In this document: positions 27,699 to 35,430 of the stretch, piece by piece
Layout of the letters: each line of letters begins with the position of its first letter
Position numbering within the stretch: the first letter of the stretch is position 1
From: Blautia_A aquisgranensis
GTDB taxonomy: Bacteria > Bacillota > Clostridia > Lachnospirales > Lachnospiraceae
NCBI RefSeq assembly: GCF_040096615.1
Contig: NZ_JBBMEJ010000013.1
Span: forward strand, 1 to 64,000
DNA length: 64,000 nucleotides
Reading direction: 5' to 3'
Translations under genes and position numbers: made by a program
The notes under the pieces: generated by a model
Database searches by the model: none
Told to the model about the DNA's origin: nothing
What the model saw: only the letters and a program-made list of their open reading frames with translations

Positions 27699-27995
27699 CT
27701 ACACTCTTTTTGTCAATACCGTCTCTTCGTATTTCTCAATTTCCCCGAACCACGTACCGTCTTTTGGCGCTCCGCATTCTTCACAATACTCGGCCCACAC
27801 ATCACCAAAGGGCAGTGTTTTTATCTCTTCCTGCTTTACCATCAGCTCTGTCATACGTCCTTCGTCCTGCAGTTGTTTCAGTGTTTCATTTGGTGTCAGC
27901 AGTGCATTTAAAAGTGCTTTCTGGAAATTACGGAATCCTACAACCCATGCGGAGATTCTGTTGATGCTCGCGTCAAAATAATCCAAGGCAACTTT
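27699..27995 (-). pseudogene. rhaA: L-rhamnose isomerase, C-terminal fragment
   Basis: About 97 residues (ALDYFDASINRISAWVVGFR, then NFQKALLNALLTPNETLKQL, LPFGDVWAEYCEECG) match the C-terminal end of RhaA, which is about 420 residues when complete. The metal-binding barrel is missing. At about 27990 the sequence changes into the reverse complement of an AraC-type gene end, so the 5' three quarters were deleted. It precedes rhaD by 12 bases. Unless a second rhaA exists elsewhere, the rhamnose pathway is broken here. Confidence 0.85.
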
Positions 27996-28152
27996 ATCTA
28001 CAGAAGACATTCTCCATACAGTAGGCTACGAAAACAGCAGCTTTTTTCACAACAAATTTAAAGAACTGTATGGGAAAACTCCAAAAGAATATCGTAGAGA
28101 AAAAGCTGCCGCCTCTTTAGGAGATAGCAACAGCTTTTCAAATGACGTCTAA
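27990..28152 (+). pseudogene. AraC-family regulator, C-terminal fragment
   Basis: Read on the plus strand, about 27993-28152 encodes STEDILHTVGYENSSFFHNK, then FKELYGKTPKEYRREK and a short tail to TAA. This is the second helix-turn-helix and end of an AraC regulator, distinct from the intact one at 25813. It has no start and is joined head-on to the rhaA stump, so one deletion removed the 5' ends of both genes. Confidence 0.75.
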
Positions 28153-28167
28153 AATTATTTAACAACA

Positions 28168-28398
28168 TTAAGATAACATACCGTAACCAAGAATACGTCC
28201 ACTCCCAATCGGATACTGATGCTGCCACACTCCCCTGACGCTATTGCCATTCACTGTCGTACTCGTATTCCCTTCTACGGTATACACAATATCTCCCTCA
28301 CACTTCTTCACAATCGCCACATAGTCTGTCATGCCGGCGTCTCTCCAGTCGAAGAACATAAGAAGAGCATAAGAGCAAGTTTCGCCTGAGTAACTCAA
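28168..28398 (-). pseudogene. CHAP-type peptidoglycan amidase, C-terminal fragment
   Basis: About 70 residues (LMFFDWRDAGMTDYVAIVKK, DIVYTVEGNT, YPIGSGRILGYG) match the last strands of CHAP-domain amidases found in ICEs and phages. The position expected to hold the catalytic His reads Tyr (TDYVAIV), and the Cys half of the domain is absent. The first residues (MSYSGETCSYA) look foreign, implying another deletion point near 28375. A remnant of the conjugative element. Confidence 0.5.
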
Positions 28399-28602
28399 AA
28401 CTCACTTTCGTGGTTTCCGTTCCCCCGCAAACTTGATGAGGATTTCGCTCCCCATACCCTCGAATAACGCATATTTCCATATATGCTGTTTTGGCTCCTT
28501 ATCAGTCGCAGCGTAATTTTTTAAATTACGGATTGCTCTTCCCACAAAGATATTCCAATAGGCTTATTCCTATAAGGTTATTTTCAAAGGAGGAAACAGC
28601 AA

Positions 28603-28935
28603 GTGGCACGTCCCAAAAAACATAAAGAGTTGAAACGAAATCACCAGATCATGCTGCGCCTGACAGATACAGAATATGAGATTATCTCTTCCAATGCAAA
28701 AAATGCTTCTCTTCCGTTGGCCGAGTACGCAAGGAAACTCATCACCGGGAAGACTCCAAAGATCACTTATGAGATTGTGGCAGATCTTCCTGAGCTGAAA
28801 AAGCTGATCGGAGAGTTTGGAAAAATCGGCAGCCATTTGAACCAGATCGCACGCTACTTTAACAGCGGCGGTATCCATTCTCAGGAAATGCGAAAGTATA
28901 TTCAACAGGGAATTGCAGATATTTTTGAACATCCG
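28603..28935 (+). pseudogene. mobC: MobC-like relaxosome protein, C-terminally fused to foreign sequence
   Basis: The GTG start at 28603 has AAAGGAGG 8 bases upstream. Residues 1-110 are MobC-like: MARPKKHKELKRNHQIMLRL, DTEYEIISSNAKNASLPLAE, LIGEFGKIGSHLNQIARYFN, YIQQGIADIFE. MobC assists the relaxase at oriT. After about 28935 the frame runs antisense through a DUF4315 gene and ends at 29019, so the native C terminus is lost, though most of the functional domain remains. No relaxase gene follows, so mobilisation in cis is not possible. Confidence 0.75.
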
Positions 28936-29094
28936 GTGGCTGTCCAGCTTCATAGATCGGATGGTTTTTACGATCTCCTGATTTTCAAGCTGTTCAGCCA
29001 ACAGTTTCAGTTCTTTTAAATGTTCCTGCCACTCGGCAATCTTCTTTTCCGTTTTCCGGATTTCCTCCAGAACCCGGTGCAGTTTTCGGTTCAT
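28930..29094 (-). pseudogene. DUF4315-like small ICE protein, N-terminal fragment
   Basis: The first about 55 residues (MNRKLHRVLEEIRKTEKKIA, then EHLKELKLLAEQLENQEIVK, TIRSMKLDS) form the coiled-coil DUF4315 protein encoded in Tn1549-like conjugation modules. After SMKLDS the frame enters the antisense of mobC. In intact elements many transfer genes separate this gene from mobC, so their contact marks a large deletion. Confidence 0.7.
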
Positions 29095-29119
29095 CTATTT
29101 CACCTTCCTTCCCGTATAA

Positions 29120-29467
29120 TCACCCATGAATCCGTCCAAATGCCAGGAAATGTTCCTGCCAGTAAGCAGACGCAATGCTTGTATACTGAATGGGATTCCC
29201 GCAATGGATCATCATATTGTCGCCCACATAAATACCCACATGGCTCGCTCCAGGCGTATCATAGGTTCCCTGGAAGAAGATCAGATCTCCCGGCTTTGCG
29301 TCAGACGGGGAAACCTGCGAACAGCAGCCCATCAATCCATCCGTGGTCTGCCTGCCGATATTCCAGCCATTGCCGCAGTTATTGATCACCCAGCTCACAA
29401 AACAATAAGCACAGTCCTGGGGCTTATCCGGCGCATATTTTTTCCTAGCCGTTTTCCCCGTCTGCAT
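29120..29467 (-). pseudogene. ICE Cys-rich protein start fused to NlpC/P60 peptidase end
   Basis: The first about 20 residues (MQTGKTARKKYAPDKPQDCA) look like the start of a small cysteine-rich ICE protein. From VSWVINNCGNGWNIGRQTTDG onward the sequence is the C-terminal part of an NlpC/P60 endopeptidase (AKPGDLIFFQGTYDT, ASHVGIYVGDNMMIHCG). The catalytic His in ASHVG is present, but the usual DCSGF Cys motif is replaced by CAYCF. The fusion lies near 29407 and is in frame. In ICEs this enzyme opens the cell wall for the transfer channel; here it is a stump. Confidence 0.65.
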
Positions 29468-29594
29468 CCTGCCTGCCTTTCCGCTCCAGCTCTTCTAACA
29501 GCCTGTCCTCTCTTGCTCCGGCAACAATACAGCAATACAGGCTCAACAGAAGAAGAAATATAAACACCCCGCCTACAGCGATCAACCATTTCAT
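29445..29594 (-). CDS. 49-residue membrane protein of the ICE
   Basis: MKWLIAVGGVFIFLLLLSLY, then CCIVAGAREDRLLEELERKG, is a single transmembrane helix followed by a charged tail. GGAGAGGTGAAG lies just upstream of the ATG at 29594, and the frame ends in TAG at 29445. It overlaps the start of the Cys-rich/NlpC fusion by 23 bases, which suggests coupled translation. It resembles short membrane proteins of Firmicute ICEs; function unknown. Confidence 0.6.
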   Translation of the reverse strand: MKWLIAVGGVFIFLLLLSLYCCIVAGAREDRLLEELERKGRQDADGENG

Positions 29595-29685
29595 TTTTCT
29601 TCACCTCTCCGTTTTATTATTCAAACAAAAAAGGCGCTCATGGAAGCACACGGCTGCCACAAACGCCCAAATCGATCCTATCTTA

Positions 29686-30162
29686 TCAATCTCTTTTCTT
29701 TTTTCTTACTTTCATCCATACCGCAGCGGCAATGGCTCCCGCAAGCCCCAGACCGCAGGAAATCATAAGCGCCGCAATCGGCGTGTGATCCCCGGTTTTC
29801 GGTGCGTCCACCGTAGTTGCCGGTGTGTCCGGAGTCTCCGGTGTTTCTTCCGGCTCTGCTTCATCTTTCATAGTAACTTTCTGGATCTCACCGGTATCCT
29901 TTACCTCAAATTCCACATCCTCGGCAATCAGATAACCTTCCGGTGCGGATTCCTCATGGAGTGTATACTTCCCAATCGGGAGCATTTCAATATAGTGCGG
30001 TTCTTCTGTGGAAGTCCAGTTCTCTACAACCTCACCATTTTCGTCCAGGATCGTCAGTTTCGCTCCCGGCAGTTCCTCTCCTGCAATATCCGTCTTGGAG
30101 ATTTCCACCTTCGTCACATCATCTTTCATTTCGATCTTCTGGACTTCTGCGGTATACCTCAA
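29686..30162 (-). pseudogene. CnaB-repeat surface protein, C-terminal piece with sortase signal
   Basis: About 155 residues containing one CnaB/SpaA-type repeat (TKVEISKTDIAGEELPGAKL, HEESAPEGYLIAEDVEFEV), a Pro/Glu/Thr-rich wall-spanning stretch, the sortase motif APKTGD, a hydrophobic helix (IAALMISCGLGLAGAIAAAV) and the basic end KVRKKKRD. Such large adhesins are carried by conjugative elements for cell contact. The upstream half continues in another frame from about 30160, so a deletion inside the repeat array broke the gene. This piece lacks its own start and signal peptide. Confidence 0.75.
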
Positions 30163-30962
30163 AGGTTACGTCCTTTAAAGCGCCGGTAACATACTCAAAG
30201 AGATGGCTGATCCAGCCGCCAATGGTATCGGCAAGCGTCACATCCTCCAGGAACTCGCCTTTCTTATTGATGATCAGCGTCCCTGTCGGCACATCGTCTT
30301 TCATTTCCACTTTCTGGATCTGTGCTGTATCCTCCACGGTAAAGGTAATTTCTTCTGCTTTCAGATACCCGTAAGGAGCCAGTTCTTCCCGGAGCGTGTA
30401 AGTCTCGCCTACAGTCAGCCGTTCAATCAGATATTCCTCTCCTTTTACAGAAGTCCAACTGTCAACCACATTTCCGTCTTTATCCAGGACGGTCAGCTTT
30501 GCGCCCTCCAGCTCCACGCCGGTTGTGAGATCCGTCTTTTTCACGGAAATCTTAGTCGGTTCATTTTCATATTCAGAGGACAGTTCCACCACAGGGATCT
30601 CCTGCCCCTGGTACTCTGCGGTCACTCCTATCACTTTATCGGAAGAAACATATCCGTCCGGAGCTGCTTCTTCTTTGATGTAGTATCGTCCAAAAGGCAG
30701 GTCATTCACAAATACGGCTTTCCCGTTTTCATCAGACAATGCCTTGCCAATCAGCGTGTCCGCTTTCACAATCACTTCGCCGTGTGCCAGAATATCCTCT
30801 TTGGCATACAGCCCAAAGACTGCGCCTTCCACAGTCGCCTGCGTTTCCGCATCCTTTTTCACCACGGATACTTCCACTTTCTGGCGTTCATTCCGGAAAA
30901 CCGCTTCCTGTTCAATCACAGGCGTATTCTGGTCTTTGTAGGTAAAAGTCACCGTCTGGGCT
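30119..30962 (-). pseudogene. CnaB-repeat surface protein, internal piece
   Basis: About 265 residues of CnaB repeats (VEVSVVKKDAETQATVEGAV, YYIKEEAAPDGYVSSDKVIG, TKISVKKTDLTTGVELEGAK) with the Lys and Glu residues typical of isopeptide-forming domains. It begins directly at the fusion to the sigma-factor gene (about 30962) and ends near 30160, where VTFEV meets the next repeat out of frame. The signal peptide and the N-terminal adhesive part, usually more than 1000 residues, are missing. Confidence 0.75.
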
Positions 30963-31293
30963 CTTTTACTGTTACTTCCTCAAAAAACAGCAGATACAAA
31001 AGATAAGCATCTGCCTCTGCCAGTTCTTCCATCACTGCCTGCAGCTTCTCCACACACAGCTTCCGGATCACTGTATCTTCCGGGCTGTCTGCCAGCCCCT
31101 CTGGGATCATCCCTTTCTCTGACAATGCTTCCAGGCTGGATACGCTGTATTTCCTCTTTCTCTCGCTCTGGTAACGCTCTCGCCGCCGGGACTGATACCA
31201 TTCCAGATAGACTTCCCTGGTAACTTCCACCACGGTTCCTTCACTTGTGCGGAGTACATAGCATTTCCGCTCCTTTGGACGCCTTCCCCTCAT
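30949..31293 (-). pseudogene. ICE sigma-70-like factor, C-terminally truncated
   Basis: Starts at ATG 31293, overlapping the previous gene's TGA (ATGA). The 110 genuine residues (VVEVTREVYLEWYQSRRRER, VSSLEALSEKG, AYLLYLLFFEEVTVK) match the sigma-like factor of Tn1549-type elements, which continues with a helix-turn-helix after EEVTVKD. Here the frame diverges at EPRR and stops, because the sequence is fused at about 30962 to the CnaB protein. The DNA-binding region 4 is lost, so it should not function. Confidence 0.7.
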
Positions 31294-31940
31294 ACAGCGC
31301 ACCTCCCGGAACCGGCTCTTTTTTCCAGAACGATTTCTTCCTGTCCTTCCCGCATCCGGCGAAGCGCCGCCATGAGCGTCTGGGAAACCGTAGGCTGGGA
31401 GACGCCAAGCGCCTTTGCAATCTCCCACTGTGTTTCCCCATAATAAAAATACAGGATCACAATGTCTCTTTGCCGTTCTGTCAGAAGTTCCATCAGTTCC
31501 AGGATCTTCTCTTTTTCTATCAACTGCTCCAAGGGCGGCAATGCCGGAGAAGCCAGGAAAAACCATTCCTCGGAAACCGCATGATAGGAAACGATCTTTC
31601 CTTTCCGGCTTGATTCCCGGTTCTTTGCCAAACGATCCTCCCCTTCCAGAAACAGGCGCATATACCACTCCCTTTGTTCAAAGAATGATGCGTCCACGCA
31701 GATCTGCTGTCCATTATTCTCATAGCAGTAATCTCCGCAGCTATGTACCGGAAAAACCGTGGCATATTTTCCTATCCGATAAAGCGCATACCCTTCCCGG
31801 AATACCAAAAGCTGTACTTCTCCGCCATTTTCCATACTTACGATCCGCTCTCCCTGTTCCAGCAAACGCCTTGCTGTGGGAACTTTTTTCTCTGTCTCCG
31901 GCTTTTTCACAATCCACTTTAAATCCTGTAATGTCAGCAT
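31290..31940 (-). CDS. Sigma-70-region-4-type regulator of the ICE
   Basis: 216 residues. The C-terminal part is a sigma region 4 helix-turn-helix (ELLTERQRDIVILYFYYGET, QWEIAKALGVSQPTVSQTL). The N-terminal about 130 residues are a globular part with FREGYALYRIGKYATVFPVH, seen in sigma-like regulators of ICEs. AAAGGTGG lies 6 bases before the ATG at 31940. It is translationally coupled to the truncated second sigma-like gene. It may direct transcription of element genes or act as an activator. Confidence 0.7.
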   Translation of the reverse strand: MLTLQDLKWIVKKPETEKKVPTARRLLEQGERIVSMENGGEVQLLVFREGYALYRIGKYATVFPVHSCGDYCYENNGQQICVDASFFEQREWYMRLFLEGEDRLAKNRESSRKGKIVSYHAVSEEWFFLASPALPPLEQLIEKEKILELMELLTERQRDIVILYFYYGETQWEIAKALGVSQPTVSQTLMAALRRMREGQEEIVLEKRAGSGRCAV

Positions 31941-32095
31941 AGCGACCACCTTTCCGCCCGTAGGCTCCGGGCGGCCAGATGACAGCACACAAATTTCCAG
32001 GGAAAAGGCAGCAAAAAAGGTTCCCGGCACGCCCGTTTTTTTTAACGGGAGCCTGGAACTCCTTTTACTGCCTGCAGACAACCTTATTAATTTTA

Positions 32096-32257
32096 TTATC
32101 GGTACTGCCGAATCGGTTCCTCTTTCGACTTGGCCGGAAAAGGATGTGCCTCCGATTCTGTTGATTTCATCTGTTGTTTTTCAATCAGTAATGAGTAGTC
32201 CCCCATGGCATCATAAGGACAACTCCTCCGATAAAGCAGGTTTTCTTCCCTGGTCAC
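32096..32257 (-). CDS. 53-residue conserved-looking ICE protein
   Basis: The GTG at 32257 has GAGGAGGGA 6 bases upstream, stronger than any site for the upstream in-frame ATG or TTG. The product (VTREENLLYRRSCPYDAMGD, then YSLLIEKQQMKSTESE, PFPAKSKEEPIRQYR) is polar and soluble. It resembles small proteins next to the sigma/XRE genes of Tn1549-like ICEs, but I know no function. Confidence 0.5.
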   Translation of the reverse strand: MTREENLLYRRSCPYDAMGDYSLLIEKQQMKSTESEAHPFPAKSKEEPIRQYR

Positions 32258-32374
32258 CCTTTCTCCCTCCTCTCCAGTTTCTGTGCTTTGCATATCCAAT
32301 GTATCATCCTGCCAGTTATTTTTCCCTTGCAGATATGGGGAAACATACAGGATTCCCTCCCATATCTGTGGATT

Positions 32375-32728
32375 TTATCGTATTCCTTCAATCCCATCCA
32401 TCAAGGCGCTCATAGTCTGGATCACAATTTTCTGCTCCTTTGGACGCAGGTTCTTTACACGGGAAAACATCCTATGGGCAGGATTTCCCATTTCTTCCGG
32501 ATTCCTGCCTAATAACTCGTTGGCGTCAGCATCCAGTATTTCCACCAGCTTTGCAAAAATCTCAATAGACATGGCTGCCTGCCCTCCTTCAATGCGGCTC
32601 ACTGTGTTGACACTGATCCCGGCTTTCTCTGCAAAAGTCTCCTGAGTTAAATGGCTGTCTTTTCTCTTTTGTCTGATACGTTCCCCCAACTGGATCAACT
32701 CCTGCGATCCCGCACGGTTTCCCAACAC
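32375..32728 (-). CDS. XRE-family regulator of the ICE
   Basis: About 117 residues with a Cro/CI helix-turn-helix (GERIRQKRKDSHLTQETFAE, GISVNTVSRIEGGQAAMSIE) and a C-terminal helix (PKEQKIVIQTMSALMDGIEG). The start is either GTG 32728 or TTG 32725; AAGGAGG lies 4 or 7 bases upstream respectively, so TTG is somewhat better placed. Proteins like this repress transfer or replication in ICEs. It lies between the small 53-residue protein and the DUF6050-like gene. Confidence 0.75.
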   Translation of the reverse strand: MLGNRAGSQELIQLGERIRQKRKDSHLTQETFAEKAGISVNTVSRIEGGQAAMSIEIFAKLVEILDADANELLGRNPEEMGNPAHRMFSRVKNLRPKEQKIVIQTMSALMDGIEGIR

Positions 32729-32867
32729 AGTCCCTCCTTCCACGATAAATTTTACTTTGTGACACCGTGTCGCAAAGTTTCCTGTCCACAGACAGAAAAA
32801 AGCAGCCAGGTACATGAACTTAGCTGCTTTCGTAACTCTATCATTCACTTTTTCTTCTGTAAACACT

Positions 32868-33209
32868 TCACAGTGTTTTGGCACTTACCAATCTTGAAAT
32901 CCCGGTAACCGCCATTTTCGCCAGATAGCAGACCGCCATCAGAAGACGCCAGACCAGGACGAACCCGCCGATTACGCCGCCGATCAGCAGGTTGAATACA
33001 AACATTCCCACCGTACCGCCAATATCAAAGCCCCTCGGAATGATCCACAGGAACATCCTCTGTACCCCAAAGGGAATCCCTACAAACATCCACAGTTTCA
33101 GGTAATCACACTGCCCTTGCTCCACACAGAGAGGATAAAACAGCGCTCCCAGGAATACTGCGGTTCCTACCGGTACGATCACCTTTTTCATAAATTCACT
33201 TATCCGCAT
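32868..33209 (-). CDS. DUF6050-like membrane protein
   Basis: 113 residues with two or three hydrophobic segments (VIVPVGTAVFLGALFYPLCV; GTVGMFVFNLLIGGVIGGFV). WMFVGIPFGVQRMFLWIIPR is characteristic of a small ICE membrane family. GGAGGT lies 7 bases before the ATG at 33209, and the RepA stop is 1 base upstream, so it is translated with the replication genes. The role is unknown; position suggests a link to replication or entry exclusion (speculation). Confidence 0.65.
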   Translation of the reverse strand: MRISEFMKKVIVPVGTAVFLGALFYPLCVEQGQCDYLKLWMFVGIPFGVQRMFLWIIPRGFDIGGTVGMFVFNLLIGGVIGGFVLVWRLLMAVCYLAKMAVTGISRLVSAKTL

Positions 33210-33210
33210 T

Positions 33211-34248
33211 TCATTTACCTCCATACAGATCATGGTTCACTTCCGCCTGATAGTAATGGTTCATCGTCATAGACGAATTGTAAAGCGTAGTCAAAAGATA
33301 TGCCCTGATGTTCGCCACTTTGGATGTATTCCGGTGCAGGCTGAACAAAACATACTCGATATGGGAATAGGTCAGCTTCAGGAAACGGCTTTTGACTACC
33401 GATAGCGGCTTATCTGCCCCGCCGATCCGCACCACGCTGTCATCCGGCATCATCAGGATCTCCACCATCAGCTCAATAAGCTCGTCCACATCTTCTTTCT
33501 CCCTTCTGTCCAGAAAGCACTCATAATCAATGTTCTCCTGTATCAGGGCACGATAGGTTTCCATCCTCTCTATCACATCTTCTCCCACAGGGCGCACTTC
33601 ACCTGCAGATGGAGATAGATAGGATTGGATAGAATCAATCTCATTAAAATCAGTCTCATTAAAATCAGTATTATTAATATCAGTATTATTAGATTGTGAA
33701 TTTGGAACTTCTTGAGTTGTGATTTCCACAATTCTTGAAGTATGATTTTCATCATTCTTGAATTGTGATTCTGGTAATTCCTGATTTGTGGTTTTCACTA
33801 TTCTTGAATTGTGATTTTCACTATTCTGCGTATTTCCAAGGTTTTCCGGCGCTTTTCCTCTCTGCTCAGGAGAACACTTTTCCTTCAGTATAAAGTTTTT
33901 CACATAGATTACATTCGGTTTTCCCAATCCCAAACGTTTCTTTTCAATCAATCCAATCCCCTGATTATCGTCCAGTTCTTTCATCAGCTTCACCGCTTTC
34001 TGTGTTCCACAATTCAGAAGCTCTGCTATTTCTTCCACGGTAAAAATGATATATACTCTATCTTCCTCGTCAAACCAGCGGTTCTTAATGCTAAGGCTCA
34101 TACGGTCTAACATCAGACCGTATAAAACCTTTGCTTCACAGGAAAGGGATTTAAAACACTCTGCGGTAAACAGCACTTTCGGGACACGGTAAAAACTATA
34201 CTGTTCCGCTTCCATCCCACGGAAATAATCAAACTGTATCTCCTGCAT
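33211..34248 (-). CDS. repA: RepA_N-type replication initiator of the ICE
   Basis: 345 residues. The N-terminal winged-helix initiator domain is at residues 15-115 (YSFYRVPKVLFTAECFKSLS, IFTVEEIAELLNCGTQKAVK, LGKPNVIYVK). A low-complexity middle (about 130-210) is encoded by direct repeats, and the C-terminal domain (DVDELIELMVEILMMPDDSV, YIEYVLF-like helix) resembles the usual extension of these initiators. GGGGGAA lies 7 bases before the ATG, which overlaps the ParB stop by 20 bases. The repeats inside the gene are probably its own origin, as in RepA_N plasmids. Complete, unlike the RepA-like gene at 2753. Confidence 0.85.
   Translation of the reverse strand: MQEIQFDYFRGMEAEQYSFYRVPKVLFTAECFKSLSCEAKVLYGLMLDRMSLSIKNRWFDEEDRVYIIFTVEEIAELLNCGTQKAVKLMKELDDNQGIGLIEKKRLGLGKPNVIYVKNFILKEKCSPEQRGKAPENLGNTQNSENHNSRIVKTTNQELPESQFKNDENHTSRIVEITTQEVPNSQSNNTDINNTDFNETDFNEIDSIQSYLSPSAGEVRPVGEDVIERMETYRALIQENIDYECFLDRREKEDVDELIELMVEILMMPDDSVVRIGGADKPLSVVKSRFLKLTYSHIEYVLFSLHRNTSKVANIRAYLLTTLYNSSMTMNHYYQAEVNHDLYGGK
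33647..33698. repeat. Short AT-rich direct repeats within repA
   Basis: CTCATTAAAATCAGT occurs twice, followed by two close variants beginning ATTATTA. On the minus strand they encode NNTDINNTDFNETDFNE. Their AT richness and place next to the 23-base repeats suggest a melting region of the origin. Confidence 0.5.
33710..33824. repeat. Five 23-bp iteron-like repeats within repA (putative origin)
   Basis: Five contiguous degenerate 23-base units, each beginning TC(T/C)TGA and ending (A/T)AT, with the core TTGTGATTTT. The 23-base period is not a multiple of three, so the repeats are kept at the DNA level rather than for the protein. RepA_N replicons carry such iterons within the rep gene as initiator-binding sites. 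Confidence 0.65.
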
Positions 34249-35128
34249 TTAATTCCCCCTCCTTTCCCTGTTTCCATTGATCCAGAAGTGAATAGATCAC
34301 TTCCTCAATCTGTTCCTTTGTGTATGCCGGCGGGAAGTAATCACGGATCTTCTTTGAAGAGATCGTCACAGTCTGCCCGCCGCCCTCTTTCTTTACCAGA
34401 AGCGCATAGATACTTCCTTCTGACAGCATTCCTTCCTCACTCATAACTTTGAGCTGCCCGGCCTGAGCCGGTGATGGATAAACACCAATGTTCTCCGCTG
34501 CCTCCATCACCATTTCCTGTTCTTCCAGCTTCAGATAGGATAAGCGTTCTCCAGCTATCATCGCAATCTTTCCTGTATCCACCAAATCCAGAAGCCCGTT
34601 AATCAGGCTGGCAAGCCGGATATACCTCTGTACCGTCCTTCCGCTGTCCCCGGCTTTCTCTCCCACAACATCCGCAGTGTGCTTGTCCCCTTTGCTTCCC
34701 TGATGTTTCAGCGCCTCATATTTCATCTTGTAAGCCCTGGCTTTCTCACTTGGCAGAAGGTTCTCCCTTTGGATATTGGTATCCACCATCAGCACCGTAG
34801 CTGCGTCATCATCCAGATCCCGGATAATTACCGGCATGTCCGGCTTTCCTGCCAGTTCGCAGGCCCTCCATCTGCGATGTCCGGCTACCACCTCATATCC
34901 ATCTGCACAAGGGCGCACAATCCCTGGCTGGATTACGCCGTGCTGGATCACACTTTCCACGGTTTCCTGCATTTTTTCATCGTCCAATACCTTGAAAGGG
35001 TGATTTTTAAACGGGTGAAGCTGGCTTAAGGCGACCGTTGTATAGATGCCTTCCACGCTATTATCTTTTGTTCCAAACAGATCGTCATAGGAAGTCAGCT
35101 TGATTTTCTCAGCACTCTTATTTTTCAT
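34229..35128 (-). CDS. parB: ParB/Spo0J-family partition protein
   Basis: 299 residues with the ParB CTPase core (HPFKNHPFKVLDDEKMQETV, IQHGVIQPGIVRP, EVVAGHRRWRACELAG) and the linker helix-turn-helix (VGEKAGDSGRTVQRYIRLAS). A C-terminal extension of about 100 residues follows. GGAGGTG lies about 9 bases before ATG 35128, which overlaps the end of the ParA stump. ParB would load on a parS site of the element, but its partner ParA is truncated here, so active partition is doubtful. Confidence 0.88.
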   Translation of the reverse strand: MKNKSAEKIKLTSYDDLFGTKDNSVEGIYTTVALSQLHPFKNHPFKVLDDEKMQETVESVIQHGVIQPGIVRPCADGYEVVAGHRRWRACELAGKPDMPVIIRDLDDDAATVLMVDTNIQRENLLPSEKARAYKMKYEALKHQGSKGDKHTADVVGEKAGDSGRTVQRYIRLASLINGLLDLVDTGKIAMIAGERLSYLKLEEQEMVMEAAENIGVYPSPAQAGQLKVMSEEGMLSEGSIYALLVKKEGGGQTVTISSKKIRDYFPPAYTKEQIEEVIYSLLDQWKQGKEGELNAGDTV

Positions 35129-35430
35129 CTGCAAGCACCTCCCCGGTCAGGTGGCGGTATCCCTCTGCCACAATCCCTTTCGGATCATGGAGATAAATAC
35201 TCTTTCCCTCCGCTGTTGTCTCTGCCGCTCGTACAGACATAGGGATACAATTCTCAAAGATATGGATGTTATTGCCGTATACATCACGGATCTGTTCAGA
35301 AATATCCCGTGCAAAGTTTGTCCGGCGGTCAACCTTTGTCAGCAGAATCCCCATAATGGATAACCTGGGGTTCAGCCGCCTGTGTACCTTGCCAATGGTC
35401 TTGATCAGTTGTAGGTGTTCCGTCTGTATA
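35118..35430 (-). pseudogene. parA: ParA ATPase, C-terminal fragment
   Basis: About 100 residues (LQLIKTIGKVHRRLNPRLSI, MGILLTKVDRRTNFARDISE, CIPMSVRAAETTAEGKSIYL, AEGYRHLTGEVL) match the end of ParA/Soj ATPases. The Walker A and switch motifs (about 160 residues) are missing. At about 35425 it joins the DUF6075-like gene out of frame. Overlap with parB is retained. Confidence 0.8.

Noticed and set aside
28410..28602. Region before mobC as an oriT
   Set aside because: It holds small hairpins (CGTAATTT-TTT-AAATTACG at 28512-28530, GCATAT/ATATGC near 28468) and the place is right, but no known nick-site sequence is recognisable and the relaxase is missing.
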